Assembly (NCBI RefSeq): GCF_052180215.1
Contig: NZ_CP197471.1
Location: 840,001 to 904,000, forward strand
DNA length: 64,000 nt
Direction: 5' to 3'
DNA from: Pseudoneobacillus sp052180215
GTDB lineage: Bacteria; Bacillota; Bacilli; Bacillales; Cytobacillaceae
This document shows, piece after piece, positions 57,357-64,000 of the stretch (position 1 is its first letter; every line of letters starts with the position of its first letter). The translations under genes were made by a program, and so were the position numbers. The notes beneath the pieces are model-generated. The model was not told the DNA's origin, did not search any database, and saw only the letters and a list, made by a program, of their open reading frames with translations.

Positions 57357-57572
57357 ATGGCAATTATAATCAATATTGATGTAATGTTAGCAAAAAGAAA
57401 AATGAGCGTAACAGAACTTTCGGAGAAGGTTGGAATCACAATGGCGAATCTTTCTATATTGAAAAATGGGAAGGCAAAAGCGATTCGATTATCCACTTTA
57501 GAAGCCATTTGTAAGGCTTTAGAATGTCAGCCAGGTGATATTTTAGAATACAAGAGTGACGAAGACCGTTAA
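57357..57572 (+). CDS. yozG: small XRE/Cro-type regulator (YozG-like)
   Basis: A 71-residue protein that is essentially one Cro/CI helix-turn-helix: MLAKRKMSVTELSEKVGITM, ANLSILKNGKAKAIRLSTLE, AICKALECQPGDILEY. It matches YozG, the partner of YoaS. RBS TGAGGTG overlaps the end of the yoaS stop region. It probably autoregulates the operon. The gene for a large membrane protein follows 48 bases later. Confidence 0.92.
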   Translation: MAIIINIDVMLAKRKMSVTELSEKVGITMANLSILKNGKAKAIRLSTLEAICKALECQPGDILEYKSDEDR

Positions 57573-57620
57573 ACATTGTGGAAGAAATGTAGTCTAACAA
57601 ATATTAGGGGAGGTATGACT

Positions 57621-58868
57621 ATGGACATTAACAATCTTATTATTGAAAATATTGCTAATCCCCATGAACTGGAGAAAATGTACAGAAAAGACCCGAAAGC
57701 TTTTAAAAAGTCATTCTTACACGCGTGGGAACAAAATCCTGATTCTCAGGTTCTTGGCTTTTGGTATGAAAGATTGCATTTCAAGGAGACGGCTAATACA
57801 GAAAAAACCTCCTTGCTTCAAAAAGGTTTCTTAGTCATGGGCATTCTAGCTATTCTGGCCGGGATAAGCACCAGGATCATTTTCCATTTTGTTGAACAAG
57901 AAGCCATTGCTCCCATTAATCTGGTTTTTGGTATCATTCCCTTTATCGCTGCCTATTTTGTTTTCAATAATACTCCGAAAAAAAGTGTTATTTATTCTCT
58001 AGCAGTGTTGTTTCTAATTTCCGGGTTTTATCTTAATATGCTGCCTTTAAATTATAAGGACAGTATGATCCTTGCTTATATACACCTTCCTATATTCTTA
58101 TGGGTATTGTTAGGGTTGGCATTTACAGGAAATGAATATTCAAAAGGCAGTACAAGATTAGCCTATATTAAATTTAATTTGGAATATGGTATTCTCTACG
58201 CCAGCATGGCAGTTAGCGGAATGGTGCTGGCAGCATTAACCATGCGGTTATTTAGCTTTGTCGGCTTGAATATAGAAGACTTTTATTTTAGTAATGTCGT
58301 TTTATTTGGTGCTGCCGCTCTCGCGATTGTGGCTGCATACCTGGTCTCAATGAATCTTAAGCTTGCTAAGAACATTACACCCTATATAGCTAAAATTTTT
58401 AGTCCTCTTGTCCTGGTCACGTTGTTGGTCTATCTTGTAACGGTTATATGGGTCGGAAAAAATCCATTCTTAGACCGCAATTTCTTGATTGCTTTTAACG
58501 GTATCCTTCTTGGTGTATTGGCCGTTACGATATTTTCCATTACCGAGAGCGACTCAGACGAGAAAAAGAACATTTCAGATTATATCAATTTTGCCTTAAT
58601 TGTGCTTGCGCTAATCATTGACAGTGTAGCTTTGTCAGCTATTGTGTTCAGACTTTCTTCTTATGGGATTACACCTAATAGACTTGCTGTTTTAGGAGTA
58701 AACATACTTATCTGGGCAAATCTAATTTGGATTATGCTCTCCTATATGCGTTTCCTACAAAACAAATCCGGACCTTCATCTATACAAGATGCTGTTACGA
58801 AGTATTTGCCGGTCTATGGACTTTGGGCAGCTTTCGTTACATTTACTTTTCCTATCATTTTTGATTAG
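57621..58868 (+). CDS. multi-pass membrane protein, DUF4153-like
   Basis: A 415-residue protein with a soluble N-terminal segment (about 1-62, HELEKMYRKDPKAFKKSFLH) and about eleven membrane segments. The C-terminal SYGITPNRLAVLGVNILIWA strongly recalls DUF4153/DUF4173 proteins, where P-N-R-L-A-V-L-G is conserved. The start at 57621 (MDINNL) is chosen because GGGGAGG lies seven to eight bases upstream; an ATG six bases earlier is too close. It follows yoaS-yozG closely and is probably in the same operon. Function unknown. Confidence 0.78.
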   Translation: MDINNLIIENIANPHELEKMYRKDPKAFKKSFLHAWEQNPDSQVLGFWYERLHFKETANTEKTSLLQKGFLVMGILAILAGISTRIIFHFVEQEAIAPINLVFGIIPFIAAYFVFNNTPKKSVIYSLAVLFLISGFYLNMLPLNYKDSMILAYIHLPIFLWVLLGLAFTGNEYSKGSTRLAYIKFNLEYGILYASMAVSGMVLAALTMRLFSFVGLNIEDFYFSNVVLFGAAALAIVAAYLVSMNLKLAKNITPYIAKIFSPLVLVTLLVYLVTVIWVGKNPFLDRNFLIAFNGILLGVLAVTIFSITESDSDEKKNISDYINFALIVLALIIDSVALSAIVFRLSSYGITPNRLAVLGVNILIWANLIWIMLSYMRFLQNKSGPSSIQDAVTKYLPVYGLWAAFVTFTFPIIFD

Positions 58869-58907
58869 AAACGCTATATTAATGTACAGATAGCTACCGA
58901 AAGTTAT

Positions 58908-58938
58908 AAAAGCTTGTGATTCCTTTATCACAAGCTTC
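58908..58938. terminator. bidirectional terminator
   Basis: AAAGCTTGTGA-TTCCTTTA-TCACAAGCTT, a perfect 10-bp stem between convergent genes. Confidence 0.82.
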
Positions 58939-58940
58939 TC

Positions 58941-59807
58941 TCAATTAAAAAAATCAAATATATCCGTTTCAAACGTCCATTGCAAACGTCTAACCCATTC
59001 CTCTTGTACTTCTTGAGGAGCATTTTTTACTTTATACAGTACCTTCCAAACCTTATAAATACAATATGATTGAAGTTTTTCAGGAGACAAGAAGGCGATG
59101 CCATTCCTACTATATTCATTCGTAAACAATGAATTTAGAACATTAGCATAATTAGGATAGTGTAATCTTGTAAACCAACATACCCATGCAATATCTGTTA
59201 AAGGGTTAGCCCATTCCGCCCATTCCCAATCAATGACAATTAGTTCTTTAGCATCCGAATATAAAACATTATGTATTCCATAATCACCATGTGTTAAAAC
59301 CCAGTCTTTTTTTTCATCTTGGAGGGCTTTTATGGTTTCTTTAGATTTTTCTCTTAATGGTTCAGGGACAAAATCTAAATCATAATTCACTTCATATACA
59401 TTACATTCCCTTATCCCTTTAGCAGAATCACTATACTTAATAGAATGGATGTCTCGCGCAAGTGCAGCGCCTAAGCTTTTATATAATTCTTTTGTCATTT
59501 CTAATTCATTATGATCTAAAATAGATTGTCCGTTCCTACCAGCTCGAAACTCCATGACTGTTATCAAATATTCACTCGTTTTAATAAAATCAAAGAATCT
59601 TGGTGCTATCCCGGTGTCACGAAGGAGTAGTAGAGCGTTTTTTTCATTTTCTACATCACCATTTAACGAACGAGATAACTTGGCAATCACTAAGGGGTCT
59701 GTCCCTTGTAATAAGAACGTTTCATTTGTGTAGCCGCCAGCTAATCGAATAGGGATAAAATCTCCATACTTTTCATTTAAACAATCTTTTACTATTTGTT
59801 CACTCAA
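58941..59807 (-). CDS. aminoglycoside phosphotransferase-fold kinase
   Basis: A 288-residue APH/choline-kinase-fold protein. The catalytic loop is VLTHGDYGIHNVLYSD (Asp after His-Gly) and the metal-binding IDWEWAEWANPLTDIAWV follows; the N-terminal GGYTNETFLLQG and VIAKLSRS with the ATP Lys complete the fold. Substrates could be a sugar, aminoglycoside, homoserine or other small molecule; there is no evidence for antibiotic resistance. The start is TTG at 59807 with GGAGTG seven bases upstream. It lies 20 bases downstream of a sensor kinase gene, likely co-transcribed. Confidence 0.88.
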   Translation of the reverse strand: MSEQIVKDCLNEKYGDFIPIRLAGGYTNETFLLQGTDPLVIAKLSRSLNGDVENEKNALLLLRDTGIAPRFFDFIKTSEYLITVMEFRAGRNGQSILDHNELEMTKELYKSLGAALARDIHSIKYSDSAKGIRECNVYEVNYDLDFVPEPLREKSKETIKALQDEKKDWVLTHGDYGIHNVLYSDAKELIVIDWEWAEWANPLTDIAWVCWFTRLHYPNYANVLNSLFTNEYSRNGIAFLSPEKLQSYCIYKVWKVLYKVKNAPQEVQEEWVRRLQWTFETDIFDFFN

Positions 59808-59827
59808 ACAAGAACACTCCTAAATCA

Positions 59828-61093
59828 TCAATTTTTTATATCTTTGCCAGAAAGCATGGGGAAGTTGATCGTTACAGTAGTTCCTTTATCAAGTTCGCTA
59901 TCATATTCTATTGCCCCGTTCATTTCACGGATAATTTTATTTGTAACCATACTTCCTAGTCCAGTACCTTTTGTTTTAGTTGTATAAAAAGGCAATCCAA
60001 TATGTTTTAGCTGCTCTTGAGTCATTCCTTTTCCATTGTCCTTGATCTTAATCTCAACCGTATTTTTAAAATAATCTGCTTGAAGGCTGATCAAAACTGT
60101 ACCTTGCCCTTTTATCGATTCAATTCCGTTTTTGATAACATTCATAAATGCTTGTTTTAAATGCTGCTCATCGCCTCTGATATAATATGGAGCTGTATGT
60201 TCAATCTCAATGGTCACATTATAATAGGATGCTAGAGGTCTTAGTAATTGTACACAGTCATTGATAATCTCGTCCAATCTTACATTGACGACTTGAAAGG
60301 GTTCAGGCTTAGCTACTTTTAAATAGTTTGTAATGATACTGTTCGTTCGGTCTAGTTCTTCCAGGATTAAAGGGGAGAACTTTTTGAATTGATCATCATT
60401 CGTGTCTTTGCTTAAAAATTGGATAAATCCCCGAACGGTTGAAATGGGATTTCTAATTTCGTGAGCAATTGAAGCCGTTAATTGACCAATCGTCGTTAAT
60501 TTATCCATATAGACCATTTCCTCAAACTGCTTATTAATCCGAACTAAAATATCTATTACGAAAAGTAAGGCCATAAAAGTTAGATAAAAGGCAAAAAAGT
60601 AAATCAAATAAAAGGATAAAGCTAAAGATTGGACAGTAAAATAAAGAATGGTTATATAGATGACAAAATAGGATAGAACGATAATGGACCCTTTTAAGAA
60701 TAATGGTAACGTTCGTTTTGGAATTTTTCGAAAAACGATCCCAACTAAAAAGGCCATAATAGATACCAGTATACCTATTAAAATAAACTTACCGCCAAGA
60801 ACATATCGGAAAATACATACCACTATTAAAACAATGGCACCAGAGAGCCATCCCCCATATAAAGTAATGATGAGTATGGCAATCATTCTTAAATCAAAAA
60901 AAGTTTCACCTAAAGTTTCGATGGGATAAAACATACAAAGAAGAGCACCAAATGCACCGATTAAGCCATAAATGACTTTTTGTTTTTTAGTAAGAGGGAT
61001 CTTGGATTGAAACGGAAAGAACAAATTTGCATTAAAAGTAAAAGAAAATAAGATCGTGATGTTAACTAATAGTGGTTTTATAAGAGTAATCAA
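59828..61093 (-). CDS. sensor histidine kinase with 5TM sensor
   Basis: A 421-residue kinase with about six membrane segments in the first 190 residues of the 5TM-LYT type (LRMIAILIITLYGGWLSGAI, YVLGGKFILIGILVSIMAFL). The HisKA H-box is SIAHEIRNPISTVRGFIQFL, the ATPase boxes NVIKNGIESI, DNGKGMTQEQ and TKGTGLGSMV. The start is TTG at 61093, seven bases after GGAGG; the ATG at 61171 gives 26 extra residues without an RBS. No response regulator is nearby. The HisKA is of the Spo0-kinase style (KinB-like layout), so a phosphorelay input is possible. Confidence 0.92.
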   Translation of the reverse strand: MITLIKPLLVNITILFSFTFNANLFFPFQSKIPLTKKQKVIYGLIGAFGALLCMFYPIETLGETFFDLRMIAILIITLYGGWLSGAIVLIVVCIFRYVLGGKFILIGILVSIMAFLVGIVFRKIPKRTLPLFLKGSIIVLSYFVIYITILYFTVQSLALSFYLIYFFAFYLTFMALLFVIDILVRINKQFEEMVYMDKLTTIGQLTASIAHEIRNPISTVRGFIQFLSKDTNDDQFKKFSPLILEELDRTNSIITNYLKVAKPEPFQVVNVRLDEIINDCVQLLRPLASYYNVTIEIEHTAPYYIRGDEQHLKQAFMNVIKNGIESIKGQGTVLISLQADYFKNTVEIKIKDNGKGMTQEQLKHIGLPFYTTKTKGTGLGSMVTNKIIREMNGAIEYDSELDKGTTVTINFPMLSGKDIKN

Positions 61094-61199
61094 AAAATAC
61101 CCTCCAGCTAAATAAATTCTAGTAAAAATGACTGCCTTATAAAAAATATCATTTGTACAGTCTATTTTCAAAAGTTATTTACCGATTTAAAAAAAGAAA

Positions 61200-61236
61200 C
61201 CTAAAAACACGACTAACATTAAGAAAGTCGTGTTTT
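61200..61236 (-). terminator. terminator of the glycosylation cluster
   Basis: On the minus strand AAAACACGACTT / AGTCGTGTTTTT with an 8-10 base loop, followed by AGGTTTCTTTTTTT. The 5' arm contains the last codons of the GtrA gene. Confidence 0.82.
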
Positions 61237-61671
61237 CAACACTCCGAAAACAAAGTATTTTTGTCCGCCATAATTTAATAGGGTGTAAAGGAATGAACCT
61301 ACTAAAATCGATTGTTCCTCCTGACTCATAAAGGTTTGCCAATTTAGGAAAGTCATCCAATTACAAAACCATTCACTTGTCGAAAAGGCTAAAAAATAGC
61401 AAAAAAGGATAACAAAAATAAATTTAGGTAATCCTTTTTTCAATGTCACATTACTGCTAAAAGTAAATTTTCGATTTAGCAGATAACTCACAACAGCCCC
61501 CATACTATTTCCTATAAAGGTAGAAATCCAATACGTCCATCCAAAGATATGAAAACAGGTAAACATAATGGATAATCCCATTAAAGTGTTGATGACTCCA
61601 ACGAGTAAAAATCTAGTGAAGGGATGGCTTCGTTTAAGTAAGCTTCCTAATCTCAACGTTAAATAATTCAT
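61219..61671 (-). CDS. GtrA family membrane protein
   Basis: A 150-residue GtrA-like protein with four membrane segments (about 19-38, 43-62, 78-98 and 118-138). FLLVGVINTLMGLSIMF, SYLLNRKFTFSSN and the C-terminal NYGGQKYFVF are family hallmarks. GtrA proteins are thought to flip undecaprenyl-linked sugars. The start at 61671 has GGAGG nine bases upstream and lies 38 bp inside the end of the GtrB-like gene, so the two are translationally coupled. The longer frame from 61728 is unlikely. Confidence 0.9.
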   Translation of the reverse strand: MNYLTLRLGSLLKRSHPFTRFLLVGVINTLMGLSIMFTCFHIFGWTYWISTFIGNSMGAVVSYLLNRKFTFSSNVTLKKGLPKFIFVILFCYFLAFSTSEWFCNWMTFLNWQTFMSQEEQSILVGSFLYTLLNYGGQKYFVFGVLKTRLS

Positions 61672-62662
61672 CTGGTTGGACCTCCGCGTGAATGAGATGA
61701 CGTGGAACTGGAAGGTTGAATGTATCAATATCGATAAAATATTTTGGTCTGCGTTTCGTTTCTTTGTAAATTTTACCTATGTACTCTCCGATTAAACCAA
61801 TGGCGATTAGCTGTAAACCCCCTATTAACCAGACAGAGGTAATCAGGGATGTCCAGCCTGTTTCAGTGCTGCCGAAAAACTTTAATCCAACAAAATAAAC
61901 ACCAAAAATGAGACTGATAAAAAACGATAGGAAGCCAATCATTAATACAAAACGAATCGGAGTAATCGAAAAGGATGTGATTCCATCAAAAGCAAAGGAG
62001 ACCATCTTTTTTAATGGATATTTTGTTTCACCTGCCAAGCGTTCCTTTCGGTCATAATAAACACTAGTAGAGCGGTAACCGATGAGAGGAACAATCCCCC
62101 TTAAGAACATATTAGATTCCTCAAATCGTTCTAGCTCAGAAAGGGCACGTTTACTCATTAATCGGAAATCAGCATGGTTATAAATTAGCTCAACTCCCAT
62201 CTTCTTCATTACCCTATAAAACCATTGAGCGGTACTTCTTTTAAAAAAGGTATCCGTTGATCTGCTTTCTCTAACCCCATACACAACTTCATAACCTTGT
62301 TTAAATTTATCTATAAATTTACTGATGACATGGATATCATCCTGAAGATCAGCATCAATCGAAACGACACAGTCAGAGGCATCTTTTACCGCAAATAAAC
62401 CAGCAAGTAAGGCATTTTGATGGCCAACATTTCGCGAAAGCTTCAATCCTTTAATTAGCTGATTTTGCAAACTCTCTTTATAGATAATGGACCATGTTTG
62501 ATCTTTACTACCGTCATCCACAAATAAAATCTTACTATTGGCAGAAACAGCCTGATTAGAGATCAGATTTTTTAAAAAATCACTTAATTGTGTAATAGAA
62601 TCGGGTAAAACATCTTGTTCATTAAAACACGGGACTACAATCGTTAGTATCGGTTCGTTCAT
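61634..62662 (-). CDS. ykoT: GT2 glycosyltransferase, GtrB/YkoT-like
   Basis: A 342-residue membrane glycosyltransferase of the dolichol-phosphate-sugar synthase type (GtrB, CsbB, YkcC, YkoT). The N-terminal GT-A domain has VVPCFNEQDVLPDS, ILFVDDGSKDQTW and the DxD-like SIDADLQDDI; two C-terminal membrane segments lie at about 230-252 and 266-290. It should transfer a hexose to undecaprenyl phosphate. RBS AGGAGG. With the DUF6044 gene upstream and GtrA downstream the order resembles B. subtilis ykoS-ykoT plus a flippase; the gene symbol rests on this context. Confidence 0.85.
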   Translation of the reverse strand: MNEPILTIVVPCFNEQDVLPDSITQLSDFLKNLISNQAVSANSKILFVDDGSKDQTWSIIYKESLQNQLIKGLKLSRNVGHQNALLAGLFAVKDASDCVVSIDADLQDDIHVISKFIDKFKQGYEVVYGVRESRSTDTFFKRSTAQWFYRVMKKMGVELIYNHADFRLMSKRALSELERFEESNMFLRGIVPLIGYRSTSVYYDRKERLAGETKYPLKKMVSFAFDGITSFSITPIRFVLMIGFLSFFISLIFGVYFVGLKFFGSTETGWTSLITSVWLIGGLQLIAIGLIGEYIGKIYKETKRRPKYFIDIDTFNLPVPRHLIHAEVQPDELFNVEIRKLT

Positions 62663-62700
62663 GAAAAGTCCTCCTGATGTTTAGTCACTAGTTGAAATGC

Positions 62701-64000
62701 TTATAGCGCTTTATATAGATAAATTTTCCAAGCAGATGATTTTGACTCAAATACTTTGTCCAAAATGAGGTTGTTATCAGAAGCATTCTCAATCGGAATA
62801 GCAGAGAAAATATATTTTCCGCCCATTTCCTTAAAAGGCATTAAATTTAATTCAAGATTCTTTAAGTGCCTTTTGGATTTTTTCTTAAACATATAATGCT
62901 TCCCAAGCTCTGCTGTGAAAATGTAACAACGGCCGCCCCAGGTATCAAAATAAGTACGAATGGTTTTGTTTTTGGCTAGTTCTTTTTCGATGATTTGACG
63001 AAATTTATATTTGTAGCTTAAAGGATAAAAATTGTTATAGGTATCAAGAGTGTAAAAACCGTTATATTGAGCAATAGCAGGGTGGAGTCCGATGCTTACT
63101 ACCCGATAATCCTCTTGTGGCAGCCCAATGTGTTCTTTAATTTGTTTAAATTGCTGGACAGCAAAGAATTCTCGAAATGTAGGTTTATTTTGATAAATTA
63201 TTTCTTCATTTGCTAGGAAGCCAATGGTCACTTGTGCTAAAACTAGTATAGTTGTCCATTTCCGCCAGTTTCGACCTTGTAGCCAAATAATCCGAAGGGC
63301 AATGGCAAAAAGAACATAAATAATTAACGGCCTAAGAAAGTGATATCTAGCAAAATTAAAGGTATCTAAAAAATGAAACCTCTCTGTTAAAGGTAGCCAT
63401 CCTTTGTAAAACCAAAAGGCATACCAAGCTGAAAGGGCGAGATTTAGCCAAAACAAAATGACAAATACTCTTTCCTGCTTCCATATTTTTTTATAGATAA
63501 CGAAAAAAAGAGCAATGAAGATAACTGGCAAAATGACAGCTGTATGAATCGTTGCTGCATGATGGTGTCCGTAGATAAAGTTTTTCCATGTTAATCGAAG
63601 ACTCCTCCAAAAGGTAAGCCTGGCATGAAAATATTCATCTCGACTATTGGGTTCATCGTCAAAAAGAAATGAGTAAACCAATCGATATTCAGTCATAAAA
63701 AAAATCAATGTCATATAGGCAATGGATAGAAAGAAACGGGGGTTCCATCCTTTTCCACGAATGACATCAACAAGCCAAAATATTCCCATTGCGCTCAAAA
63801 AAAAGAAAAAACCAAGAACGATACTTGAATAAAAGGGTAAAAGAGTTAGAACAAAATAGTTTGTCCATGCTTTTTCGCCATTACGAATATTTAGAAAAGC
63901 CCAAAGGGCCAGTGGCATACCTAGTGTACTGAGCATTCCAGATGGCCAAAAGGGCGTAAGGGAGAATGCCAGAGAAGTACCAATACGTATAAAGGCATAC
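62701..64000 (-). CDS. ykoS: DUF6044 (YkoS-like) membrane protein, N terminus outside the window
   Basis: The frame is open to the window edge, so about 433 codons of the C-terminal part are visible; it does not begin at the internal ATG at 63936. It has several membrane segments in the visible N-terminal half (up to about 63230) and a soluble C-terminal domain of some 170 residues (RTYFDTWGGRCYIFTAELGK). This layout resembles GT-C type glycosyltransferases and B. subtilis YkoS (DUF6044). It probably uses the lipid-linked sugar made by the GtrB-like enzyme and moved by GtrA to decorate a surface polymer. The assignment is by layout and neighbours. Confidence 0.78.
   Translation of the reverse strand, partial: YAFIRIGTSLAFSLTPFWPSGMLSTLGMPLALWAFLNIRNGEKAWTNYFVLTLLPFYSSIVLGFFFFLSAMGIFWLVDVIRGKGWNPRFFLSIAYMTLIFFMTEYRLVYSFLFDDEPNSRDEYFHARLTFWRSLRLTWKNFIYGHHHAATIHTAVILPVIFIALFFVIYKKIWKQERVFVILFWLNLALSAWYAFWFYKGWLPLTERFHFLDTFNFARYHFLRPLIIYVLFAIALRIIWLQGRNWRKWTTILVLAQVTIGFLANEEIIYQNKPTFREFFAVQQFKQIKEHIGLPQEDYRVVSIGLHPAIAQYNGFYTLDTYNNFYPLSYKYKFRQIIEKELAKNKTIRTYFDTWGGRCYIFTAELGKHYMFKKKSKRHLKNLELNLMPFKEMGGKYIFSAIPIENASDNNLILDKVFESKSSAWKIYLYKAL

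Noticed and set aside
58941..59807. Aminoglycoside resistance gene
   Set aside because: The APH fold is shared by many small-molecule kinases, and no resistance-specific motif or mobile context is present.

Overview
The window looks like chromosomal DNA from an endospore-forming, low-GC Bacillaceae bacterium (Bacillus, Neobacillus or a near relative). This rests on the gene content: YeeI-type YebC protein, PepF, Hmp, a YoaS/YozG pair, a YkoS/YkoT/GtrA cluster, an Mta-like MerR regulator, DUF3231 and YitT proteins. The many TTG and GTG starts behind strong AGGAGG-type ribosome binding sites, and the T-box and c-di-GMP riboswitch leaders, fit this. No rRNA, tRNA, CRISPR, prophage or intact insertion sequence was seen. 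The first and last genes run off the window.

Layout. 1-6.4 kb: housekeeping genes (cysteine hydrolase end, M3 peptidase, acetyltransferase, YebC family, cation diffusion facilitator, aldo/keto reductase). 6.5-7.0 kb: two arrays of about 21-bp repeats. 7.0-11 kb: an AraC regulator divergent from a three-gene sugar isomerase/dehydrogenase operon with no transporter. 11-20 kb: nitrilase-fold hydrolase, YbaK, an ECF sigma/anti-sigma pair, a c-di-GMP-I riboswitch in front of a PAS-PAS-GAF-GGDEF-EAL protein, YitT and DUF3231 proteins. 20-23 kb: a TetR regulator and an ABC exporter that share a probable operator. 23-28.7 kb: small proteins, flavohemoglobin, SET-domain protein, DUF2161 nuclease-fold protein. 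28.9-34.9 kb: a lipoprotein pullulanase with a CRE-like site, CPBP protease, DinB, then a leucine-type T-box leader reading into a HIT protein and a PP2C-like phosphatase. 35-42 kb: a second ECF sigma/anti-sigma pair and a second GGDEF-EAL gene overlapping a NIT-domain chemoreceptor. 42-50 kb: DUF2157/GDYXXLXY pair, PhoX, ASCH, NUDIX, a MerR/TipAS regulator with a textbook 19-bp-spacer promoter, and a stand-alone MurG. 50-64 kb: acyl-CoA dehydrogenase and thiolase, UMF1 transporter, two orphan sensor kinases, a YoaS/YozG operon, an APH-fold kinase and a lipid-linked glycosylation cluster.

The most unusual signal is intergenic. Four arrays (6514, 6910, 31769, 51761) use different words but the same 20-21 bp period. 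Two other loci (20872, 48639) carry a related word as two direct copies exactly 51 bp apart, faced by two inverted copies also 51 bp apart. Each locus has its own homogenised word. Separately, three copies of a 151-178 bp MITE-like element with imperfect terminal inverted repeats lie in the same orientation just upstream of genes (7945, 11935, 34919).

How it fits together: c-di-GMP turnover is prominent, with two dual-domain enzymes, one under a predicted c-di-GMP OFF switch and one coupled to a chemoreceptor. Envelope and stress control is carried by two ECF modules, the two kinases and the YkoS/YkoT/GtrA cluster.
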